Positions 5,080 to 10,687 of a stretch of DNA of 10,687 nucleotides are shown piece by piece; the first letter of the stretch is position 1; every line of letters begins with the position of its first letter. The notes under the pieces were generated by a model that was not told where the DNA came from, did not search any database, and was given only the letters and a program-made list of their open reading frames with translations. The translations under genes were made by a program, and so were the position numbers. Origin of the DNA: Micromonosporaceae bacterium (GTDB lineage Bacteria; Actinomycetota; Actinomycetes; Mycobacteriales; Micromonosporaceae); contig JADGHA010000109.1 in NCBI GenBank assembly GCA_019689695.1, positions 1 through 10,687 on the forward strand, in the 5' to 3' direction.

Positions 5080-7578
5080 TCAGATCGGGACGACCGCGTC
5101 GTAGGTGGTGGTGCGCTGCCGGGCCGGCCGGCCGGCGGCCGCGGCGATTCTGTGCAGCTCAGCCACCGTACGCGCCGAGCCGTGCTCGGATCCGGCCATC
5201 CGCGAAATTGTCTCCTCCATCAGGGTGCCGCCCAGGTCGTTGCAGCCGCCGCGGAGCATCGCCACGGTGCCCTCGTCGCCGAGCTTCACCCAGGAGCACT
5301 GGATGTTCGGGATCCGGCCATGCAGCAGCAGCCGGGCCATGGCGTGCACAGCCCGGTTCTCCCGCCAGGTCGGACCGGGCCGGGCGATGCCGGCCAGGTA
5401 GATCGGCGCGTTGGTGTGCACGAACGGCAGCGCCACGAACTCGGTGAAGCCGCCGGTGCGGTCCTGCACCTCGGCGAGCACGCGGAAATGGCCGAGCCAG
5501 TGCCGCGGGTGGTCCACGTGCCCGTACATCATCGTGGAGCTGGACCGGATCCCCAGCTCGTGCGCGGTGGTGACCACCTCGACCCAGGTCGCCGCGGGCA
5601 GCTTGCCCTTGGTCAGCACCCAGCGCACGTCGTCGTCGAGGATCTCGGCGGCGGTGCCGGGAATGGTGTCCAGACCGGCCTCGCGCAGCTGGGTCAGCCA
5701 GTCCCGGATGGACACCCCGGCCTTGGCCGCCGCGGTGACCACCTCCATCGGCGAGTACGCGTGCACGTGCATTCCGGGGACCCGCGCCTTGATCGCCCGG
5801 ATCAGGTCGGCGTACACGGTGACCGGCAGCTTCGGGTCGATGCCGCCCTGCATGCACACCTCGGTGGCGCCCGCCCGCCACGCCTCCTCGGCCCGGTCGG
5901 CGACCTGCTCGATGGAGAGGCGGTACGCGTCGGCGTCCCGCTCCCGCTGGGCGAAGGCGCAGAACCGGCAGCCCACGTAGCAGACGTTGGTGAAGTTGAT
6001 GTTGCGGTTCACCACGTACGTCACGTCCTCGCCGACCGCGTCGCGGCGCACCTCGTCGGCGATCCGGCACAGCTCGTCCAGCGCCGGCCCGTCGGCCTCG
6101 AACAGGGCCAGCGCGGCGGCCTCGTGCCGCGGCAGCAGCAGCGCCGCCGGGTCGTCGGCGGCCAGTCGCAGGCCCGCCCGGACGTCGCCGGAGCCGACGC
6201 CACCGGCGGTGACCCGGCCGGCGACCGCCGCCCAGTCCCCGTAGACGGTGTCGAAGTCGCCCCGGCGGTCCGCCGACCGGCCCTCGGTGTCGATCGCGAC
6301 GTGCAGGTCGGTGCGCCCACCCGGCACGAACGCCTCGTCCGGCTCCTGCCAGGGACGGCCGGACGGGCGGGCCGACTCGAGCGCCAACCCGGTCTGCGGG
6401 TCGGCCAGCGCCGCCACGTGGCCGGCGAGCCGCGGGTCGAGCCAGGGCGCGCCGCGGCGCACGTACTCCGGGTAGATGGTCAGGCGCTCGCGCAGGGTGA
6501 ACCCGGCGGCGGCCGACCGCCGCGCCAGCTCGTCGATCTGCGGCCACGGCCGCTCCGGGTTGACGTGGTCCGGCGTCACCGGGGAGACCCCGCCCCAGTC
6601 GTCGATCCCGGCCCGCAGCAGCAGGTCGTACTCGTCCTCGATCAGGTTCGGCGGGGCCTGGATGCGCGCCCGCGGGCCGAGCACCAGCCGGGCCACCGCG
6701 ACCGTGGCCGCCAGGTCGTGCAGGTCCGCGTCGGGCATCCGGCGCATCGCGGTGTCCGGCTTGGCGCGGAAGTTCTGCACGATCACTTCCTGGATGTGCC
6801 CGTACTCCCGGGCCACCTGCCTGATCGCGAAGAGCGACTCGGCCCGCTCGGCCGGCGTCTCGCCGATCCCGATGAGGATGCCGGTGGTGAACGGCACCGC
6901 CACCCGGCCCGCGTCGGCCAGCACCCGCAGCCGGACCGCCGGCTGCTTGTCCGGCGAGCCGAAGTGCGGGCCGCCCGGCTGCGACCACAGCCGCTCCGCG
7001 GTGGTCTCCAGCATCATGCCCATGCTCGGCGCGACCGGCTTGAGCCGCTGCAGCTCGGCCCAGGACAGCACGCCGGGGTTGAGGTGCGGCAGCAGGCCGG
7101 TCTCCTCGAGCACGGCGATCGCGCAGGCCCGCAGGTAGTCCACAGTGGAGTCATAGCCGCGCTCGGCGAGCCACCGCCGGGCCTGCGGCCAGCGCTCCTC
7201 CGGCCGGTCGCCCAGCGTGAACAGCGCCTCCTTGCACCCCTGCTCGGCGCCGGCCCGGGCGATCGCCAGCACCTCGTCCCGGTCCAGGTAAGCGGCGGGC
7301 AGGCGGTGCGGCACGGTGACGAAGGTGCAGTAGTGGCAGCGGTCCCGGCACAGCCGGGTGAGCGGGATGAAGACCTTCCTGGAGTACGTCACCACACCCG
7401 GCCGGCCGGCGTCGCGCAACCCCGCGTCGCGGACTGCGCCGGCCAGCCTGAGCAGCTCGTCGAGGAGGCTGCCGCGGGCCCCCAGCAGGGCGGCCGCCTC
7501 CTCGACGTCGAGCGACTTGCCGTCCGCGGCACGGCGCAGGGCCCGCCGCACGCTCGCCTCAGTAGCAGGCACAGGCAT
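5080..7578 (-). CDS. fbiC: FbiC, bifunctional 7,8-didemethyl-8-hydroxy-5-deazariboflavin (FO) synthase
   Basis: An 832-residue fusion of two radical-SAM enzymes, close to the 856 residues of the mycobacterial FbiC. The N-terminal CofG half (about 1-400) has C77-x3-C81-x2-C84 (LCRDRCHYC). The C-terminal CofH half (about 460-832) has C533-x3-C537-x2-C540 (NVCYVGCRFCAF). Each cysteine triad binds a [4Fe-4S] cluster that cleaves S-adenosylmethionine. CofH joins tyrosine to 5-amino-6-ribitylamino-uracil and CofG closes the ring to give FO, the deazaflavin core of F420. About 60 Ala/Asp-rich residues link the halves. Start ATG 7578 is supported by TACGCT ending six bases upstream. The gene is divergently placed relative to fbiAB, with one membrane-protein gene in between. 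Both triads are intact, so both halves should be active. Confidence 0.97.
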   Translation of the reverse strand: MPVPATEASVRRALRRAADGKSLDVEEAAALLGARGSLLDELLRLAGAVRDAGLRDAGRPGVVTYSRKVFIPLTRLCRDRCHYCTFVTVPHRLPAAYLDRDEVLAIARAGAEQGCKEALFTLGDRPEERWPQARRWLAERGYDSTVDYLRACAIAVLEETGLLPHLNPGVLSWAELQRLKPVAPSMGMMLETTAERLWSQPGGPHFGSPDKQPAVRLRVLADAGRVAVPFTTGILIGIGETPAERAESLFAIRQVAREYGHIQEVIVQNFRAKPDTAMRRMPDADLHDLAATVAVARLVLGPRARIQAPPNLIEDEYDLLLRAGIDDWGGVSPVTPDHVNPERPWPQIDELARRSAAAGFTLRERLTIYPEYVRRGAPWLDPRLAGHVAALADPQTGLALESARPSGRPWQEPDEAFVPGGRTDLHVAIDTEGRSADRRGDFDTVYGDWAAVAGRVTAGGVGSGDVRAGLRLAADDPAALLLPRHEAAALALFEADGPALDELCRIADEVRRDAVGEDVTYVVNRNINFTNVCYVGCRFCAFAQRERDADAYRLSIEQVADRAEEAWRAGATEVCMQGGIDPKLPVTVYADLIRAIKARVPGMHVHAYSPMEVVTAAAKAGVSIRDWLTQLREAGLDTIPGTAAEILDDDVRWVLTKGKLPAATWVEVVTTAHELGIRSSSTMMYGHVDHPRHWLGHFRVLAEVQDRTGGFTEFVALPFVHTNAPIYLAGIARPGPTWRENRAVHAMARLLLHGRIPNIQCSWVKLGDEGTVAMLRGGCNDLGGTLMEETISRMAGSEHGSARTVAELHRIAAAAGRPARQRTTTYDAVVPI

Positions 7579-7590
7579 TCGTGAAGCGTA
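7579..7590 (-). promoter_or_regulatory. Predicted -10 element (TACGCT) of fbiC, leaderless
   Basis: On the minus strand TACGCT (7590-7585) is followed by six bases and ATG 7578, the same hexamer and spacing as for the zincin-like gene. It suggests fbiC has its own promoter rather than depending on the gene upstream. No clear -35 and no Shine-Dalgarno. Confidence 0.5.
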
Positions 7591-7656
7591 GGACGGATCA
7601 CCGGCGCCGCATACCGCAGCCCGCCCGGCCGCGGTGTGGCCGTGGTAACAGGTGGC

Positions 7657-8550
7657 TCAGCGCCAGGGCTGGTCGCGGCCCTGGTCGTTGGGCAGCACCT
7701 GCGTCCGGTGGGCCTCGTCCGACTCGGCGGGCGACCCGGCCGGTGGCGCCGACGGTGGGCTGGCCTGCGGCTGCGTCGGGTAGCTCGGCTGCCCGTAGCC
7801 GGCCGGATAGCCGGACTGGCCGTAGCCGGCCGGGTAGCTGGACTGGCCGTAGCCGGGCTGGCCGTAGCCCTGCGGGTACGCCTGGGTCTGGTCGCCGTAG
7901 CCGGGCGCGCCCGGCTGGCCCGCGCCGTAGCCGGGCTGGCCGTAGGTCTGGCCGTAGCCGCCGGGCTGGCCGTACGTGGTCGGCTGGCCGTAGCCGCCGG
8001 GCTGGCCGTACACGGTCGGCTGGCCGTAGACGCCGGGCGGGTTGCTCGGCTTGGGCACGTAGTACAGGCCCCGCCAGATGCGGAGCACGGCAAGGGCGGC
8101 GACCGCGAACACGCCGGTGTACGCCACCCGCGCCAGCAGCTGCTCGAAGGCCACCCGGGCGGAGTCGCCAGCGGTGTTGGCGAACGCGATGAGCAGGCCG
8201 AAGACGACGCCGAAGAACGCCGAGACGGCGTACTCGATCAGCGCCACCAGGGTGATCAGCCTGGCCCGTCCGACCGCCGGCCCCAGGTGCGTGGCCAGCA
8301 GTACCGCGAGGAACGGGAACCCGATGCGGTCCAGGCCGAGGAAGCTGTCGAAGCTGCCCGAGGCCCGATCCAGGAAGCCCGGCCGCAAGTCGCCGGGGAT
8401 CAGCAGCTGGATCACCCCGACCAGGAGCAACAACGCGGTCGCCCCGAGCAACGCCAGGGCCGCCGTCTCACGCAGCGGATGTGTGAACTCACTGGCCTGC
8501 TTCTCGGTCCTCTCGCCGGTCGTACTGGCCGGCTCTGGTTGGGTACTCAC
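7657..8550 (-). CDS. Four-helix membrane protein with Tyr-Gly-Gln-Pro repeat tail
   Basis: A 297-residue protein. After a charged N-terminus come four hydrophobic segments (about 28-52, 76-94, 98-124, 142-158). The basic RIWRG after the last helix predicts a cytoplasmic tail. That tail (about 174-258) holds ten YGQ triplets, mostly in YGQP/GYGQ blocks, followed by a Pro/Ser/Ala-rich and then acidic end. Such low-complexity Gly-Tyr-Pro-Gln tails are common on actinobacterial membrane proteins and may mediate self-association. I do not recognise an enzyme domain, and the function is unknown. It sits between fbiC and fbiAB but shows no F420-binding motif. Start GTG 8550 is chosen because GGGGGA lies just upstream and the protein then begins before the first helix; the open frame continues much further upstream over fbiA as a shadow. 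Confidence 0.85.
   Translation of the reverse strand: MSTQPEPASTTGERTEKQASEFTHPLRETAALALLGATALLLLVGVIQLLIPGDLRPGFLDRASGSFDSFLGLDRIGFPFLAVLLATHLGPAVGRARLITLVALIEYAVSAFFGVVFGLLIAFANTAGDSARVAFEQLLARVAYTGVFAVAALAVLRIWRGLYYVPKPSNPPGVYGQPTVYGQPGGYGQPTTYGQPGGYGQTYGQPGYGAGQPGAPGYGDQTQAYPQGYGQPGYGQSSYPAGYGQSGYPAGYGQPSYPTQPQASPPSAPPAGSPAESDEAHRTQVLPNDQGRDQPWR
7777..8031 (-). repeat. Tandem low-complexity repeats encoding YGQP blocks
   Basis: Degenerate copies of a roughly 12-15 base unit (core TGGCCGTAGCCG on the plus strand) run through the tail-coding region, giving the YGQP and GYGQSxYPA blocks. The unit length varies in multiples of three, so the frame is kept, as expected for a coding repeat that can expand or contract by slippage. 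Confidence 0.8.
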
Positions 8551-8673
8551 GGTTCCCCCTGTCGGACGGAATCGATCGTCGGTCGTCGGAGGGTGAGCGT
8601 AGCCCTCCCCGCCCAATATGACTCCCCCGCACCCGGGCCGCTGCTCGGGAGCGGGATGGGCGAGGATGACGGC
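8551..8673. promoter_or_regulatory. Divergent promoter region between the YGQP protein and fbiA
   Basis: On the minus strand TACGCT (8601-8596) is a -10 candidate that would give the YGQP gene a leader of about 40 bases with an AGGGGGA ribosome site. A GGAGGG/CCCTCC inverted repeat (about 8588-8608) surrounds it. On the plus strand GAGGAT (8662-8667) ends six bases before ATG 8674: it may serve fbiA as a poor -10 or, through its GAGG, as a Shine-Dalgarno. AATATGAC (8615-8622) is another AT-rich candidate for fbiA. Confidence 0.35.
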
Positions 8674-9660
8674 ATGCACATCGTGGTACTCGCCGGCGGC
8701 ATCGGCGGAGGTCGCTTCCTGGCCGGTGTCCGGGCGTTCGCCCGGCAGACCGGCGCCGAGGTGACCGCGGTGGTCAACGTCGGCGACGATGTCACCCTGC
8801 ACGGTCTGCGGATCTGCCCGGACCTGGACAGTGTGATGTACACCCTGGGCGGCGGCGCCGACCCGGAGCGGGGCTGGGGGCGCCGGGACGAGACCTGGAC
8901 GGTGCGGGAGGAGCTCGCCGCGTACCAGGCCGAGCCGAGCTGGTTCGGGCTGGGCGACCGGGACATCGCCACGCACCTGATCCGCACCACGATGCTCAAC
9001 GCCGGCTACCCCCTCTCCGCGGTCACCGCGGCGCTGTGCGTCCGGTGGCAGCCGGGAGTCCGGCTGCTGCCGGCCACCGACGACCGGATGGAGACCCACG
9101 TCGTGGTGGAGCAGGACGCCGGGCGCGAAGGCGGGCCGGCGGGCGCCGGCGAGCGGGCCATCCATTTCCAGGAGTGGTGGGTACGGCACCACGCCCGGCT
9201 ACCGGCCCGCCGGTTCGTGTTCGTCGGCGCCGAGTCGGCCAAACCGGCCGAGGGCGTGCTGGACGCGCTGGCCGGCGCCGACGTGGTCCTGCTCGCGCCC
9301 AGCAACCCGGTGGTCAGCATCGCCCCGATCCTCGCCGTACCTGGGCTGAGGGAGGCGCTGACCGCCGGCCGCGCCCCGGTGGTCGGCGTGTCGCCCATCA
9401 TCGGCAGCGCGCCGGTGCGCGGCATGGCGGACAAGTGCCTCGCCACCATCGGTGTGGAGTGCAGTGCCCGTGGTGTCGCCGCCATGTACGGCGCGCGGTC
9501 CGCCGGCGGGCTGCTCGACGGGTGGCTGGTGGACACGGCCGACGCCGGGGTGCACGTCGACGGCCTGCCGGTGCGGGCGGTTCCACTGTGGATGACCGAC
9601 GAGGCGGCCACCGCCGCGATGACGCGGGCCGCGCTGGAGCTCGCCGGGGTGCTCCGGTGA
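8674..9660 (+). CDS. fbiA: FbiA (CofD), 2-phospho-L-lactate/phosphoenolpyruvate transferase
   Basis: A 328-residue CofD-family transferase, close to the 331 residues of mycobacterial FbiA. It moves the phosphoenolpyruvyl (or phospholactyl) group from its GDP-activated donor to FO, giving dehydro-F420-0 (or F420-0). Family marks are the N-terminal nucleotide-binding loop VVLAGGIGGGRFLAG (residues 4-18), NVGDD (35-39), the metal/substrate loop LRICPDLDSVMYTLGG (45-60), and later SNPVVSIAPILAVPG and SPIIGSAPVRGMADKCL. All look intact. ATG 8674 is used because MHIVVLAGG gives the expected N-terminus; the open frame upstream is not CofD-like. Its TGA overlaps the GTG of fbiB (GTGA, 9657-9660), so the two are translationally coupled. 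Confidence 0.96.
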   Translation: MHIVVLAGGIGGGRFLAGVRAFARQTGAEVTAVVNVGDDVTLHGLRICPDLDSVMYTLGGGADPERGWGRRDETWTVREELAAYQAEPSWFGLGDRDIATHLIRTTMLNAGYPLSAVTAALCVRWQPGVRLLPATDDRMETHVVVEQDAGREGGPAGAGERAIHFQEWWVRHHARLPARRFVFVGAESAKPAEGVLDALAGADVVLLAPSNPVVSIAPILAVPGLREALTAGRAPVVGVSPIIGSAPVRGMADKCLATIGVECSARGVAAMYGARSAGGLLDGWLVDTADAGVHVDGLPVRAVPLWMTDEAATAAMTRAALELAGVLR

Positions 9661-10687
9661 ACCTGGAGATCCTCGCCGTGCGCGGCATCGGGGAGGTACG
9701 CCCCGGCGACGACCTGGCCGCGCTGATCACCGCAGCCGCGCCGTGGCTGCGCGACGGCGACGTGCTGGTGGTCACCAGCAAGATCGTCTCAAAGGCGGAG
9801 GGCCGCCTGGTGGACGTACCCGCGGACGGCCCGGAGCGGGAGGCCGCGCGGGAGGAGGTGCTCGCCGCCGAGACCGCCCGCACGGTGGCCCGCCGCGGCA
9901 GCACCCGCATCGTGCAGACACACCACGGCTTCGTCATGGCCTCGGCCGGGATCGACGCATCCAATGTGGACCGCACGCGGCTGGTGCTGCTGCCGAAGGA
10001 CCCGGACGCCTCGGCCCGCGGGCTGCGGACGGCACTGCGGGAACGGTTCGGCCTGGACGTGGCGGTCATCATTTCCGACACGATGGGCCGGCCGTGGCGC
10101 AACGGCCTGACCGACGTGGCGCTCGGCGCCGCCGGCATCGAGCCGCTGCTGGATTACCGGGGCACCGTCGACGCGTACGGCAACGCCCTGCACATCACCC
10201 AGATGGCCGTGGTGGACGAGCTGGCCGGCGCGGCCGAGCTGGTCAAGGGAAAGAACGACCGGGTGCCGGTCGCGGTGGTGCGTGGGTTCCTGCCCCAGCC
10301 GGCAGCCGGCGCCGACGCGGCGCGGCCCGACGGCCCGGGGGCGGCGGCGCTGGTCCGCGACGCGGCGCAGGATCTGTTCTCGCTCGGCACCGCCGAGGCG
10401 CGGGCAGTCGGCCTGCGCGACGCGGCCCTCCTGCCTGACGAGGCCTCGGGAGGGCCGGCGGACCAGGCCGCGGTGGAACGCGCTCTCGCGACCGTGGCGG
10501 AGGCGACCTGGCCCGGCACCAGGTTTGTCCTGGACGGGGATCGCATCCTGTGCTCGGTCGACTCCGCTGAGGACGCCTTGGCGCTGGTCCGCCTGGGCGC
10601 CGACATCCACCGCCTCCGTGTCGCCCTCGCGGCCGAGGGGGTGGCCAGCGCGCTACTGCCCGGTACCTCGGGATCGCTCGCCGTCGT
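9657..10687 (+). CDS. fbiB: FbiB, F420-0:gamma-L-glutamate ligase with a divergent C-terminal domain (partial, runs off right edge)
   Basis: The first 343 residues are present. Residues 1-245 are the CofE ligase that adds gamma-linked glutamates to F420 using GTP: GDVLVVTSKIVSKAEGR (34-50), HHGFVMASAGID (89-100), ISDTMGRPWRNGLTDVALG (139-157, with D141/T142) and VVDELAGAAELVKGK (185-199). Mycobacterial and Streptomyces FbiB then carry a nitroreductase-like FMN domain of about 200 residues that begins with an RRSxRxF-type motif. Here DLFSLGTAEA (239-248) is followed by only about 70 residues before GADIHRLRVALAAEGVASAL (314-333), which resembles a late helix of that domain. The FMN-phosphate arginines and the central part are missing. 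Start GTG 9657 overlaps the fbiA stop. The end is not seen. Confidence 0.93.
   Translation, partial: MNLEILAVRGIGEVRPGDDLAALITAAAPWLRDGDVLVVTSKIVSKAEGRLVDVPADGPEREAAREEVLAAETARTVARRGSTRIVQTHHGFVMASAGIDASNVDRTRLVLLPKDPDASARGLRTALRERFGLDVAVIISDTMGRPWRNGLTDVALGAAGIEPLLDYRGTVDAYGNALHITQMAVVDELAGAAELVKGKNDRVPVAVVRGFLPQPAAGADAARPDGPGAAALVRDAAQDLFSLGTAEARAVGLRDAALLPDEASGGPADQAAVERALATVAEATWPGTRFVLDGDRILCSVDSAEDALALVRLGADIHRLRVALAAEGVASALLPGTSGSLAV

Noticed and set aside
5011..7584. An 857-codon open frame on the plus strand across fbiC
   Set aside because: It is antisense to fbiC, is rich in Arg/Gly/His/Pro with no domain, and exists because the high-GC codon bias removes stops from the opposite frame. 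FbiC has both radical-SAM motifs intact.
7777..8031. CRISPR-like or regulatory DNA repeat array
   Set aside because: The units are short, degenerate, without unique spacers, and keep the reading frame, so they are a coding low-complexity tail.
7636..8673. A long N-terminal extension of fbiA running back over the YGQP gene
   Set aside because: The open frame is continuous, but the upstream part is Gly/Arg/Val-rich repeat shadow of the minus-strand gene. The CofD fold begins at MHIVVLAGG (8674) at the length usual for the family.
1..10687. A new defence, mobile or biosynthetic system
   Set aside because: I looked for transposases, integrases, toxin-antitoxin pairs, nucleases, modification genes, tRNAs and terminal repeats and saw none. 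The window is mostly conserved chromosomal actinobacterial genes.

Overview
The window is high-GC actinobacterial DNA: codons strongly favour G or C in third position, several starts are GTG, and it carries a whiB-type regulator and coenzyme F420 biosynthesis genes. The gene content and the Tyr-Gly-Gln-Pro-rich membrane protein suggest the Micromonosporaceae (Actinoplanes/Micromonospora group). That placement is inference from memory of gene neighbourhoods, not a search.

Layout. (1) 1-829, minus: a secreted, C-terminally membrane-anchored protein of unknown function, cut by the window edge. (2) 830-1138: a divergent intergenic region with an orphan coding tail and a well-formed promoter inside a perfect inverted repeat. 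(3) 1139-2905, plus: an exported beta-lactamase-fold serine hydrolase with a C-terminal beta-sandwich. It converges on (4) 2912-3430, minus: a DUF1707/2TM membrane protein. (5) 3508-3861, minus: a DUF3499 Cys/His protein, divergent from (6) 4004-4504, plus: a zincin-like protein whose HExxH site is lost. (7) 4521-4778, minus: whiB, preceded by about 300 bp of regulatory DNA. (8) 5080-7578, minus: fbiC, the fused CofG-CofH FO synthase. (9) 7657-8550, minus: a four-helix membrane protein with a YGQP-repeat tail. (10) 8674-9660 and 9657-edge, plus: fbiA and fbiB, translationally coupled.

How the genes work together. FbiC makes the deazaflavin FO, FbiA attaches the phosphoenolpyruvyl/lactyl-type phosphodiester moiety, and FbiB adds the gamma-linked glutamates, so most of the F420 pathway lies within 5.6 kb. 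FbiD/CofC is not in the window. The FbiB here seems to have a shrunken C-terminal domain where other actinobacteria carry the FMN-dependent nitroreductase-like domain, so the dehydro-F420 reduction step may be done by another protein. The whiB-zincin-DUF3499 group is, as I recall, a conserved actinobacterial neighbourhood near fbiAB. The serine hydrolase, the DUF1707 protein and the leftmost gene look like lineage-specific neighbours.

Regulation. Four genes (leftmost gene, DUF3499, zincin, fbiC) have a -10-like hexamer ending exactly six bases before the start codon, which predicts leaderless transcripts. whiB, the serine hydrolase and the YGQP protein instead have Shine-Dalgarno sites. The most striking regulatory signal is a 16-bp perfect palindrome lying over the -10 element of a predicted whiB promoter, followed by a long leader with a 9-bp hairpin next to the Shine-Dalgarno. 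I see no tRNA, rRNA, CRISPR array, insertion sequence or defence system, and no clear new multi-gene system.
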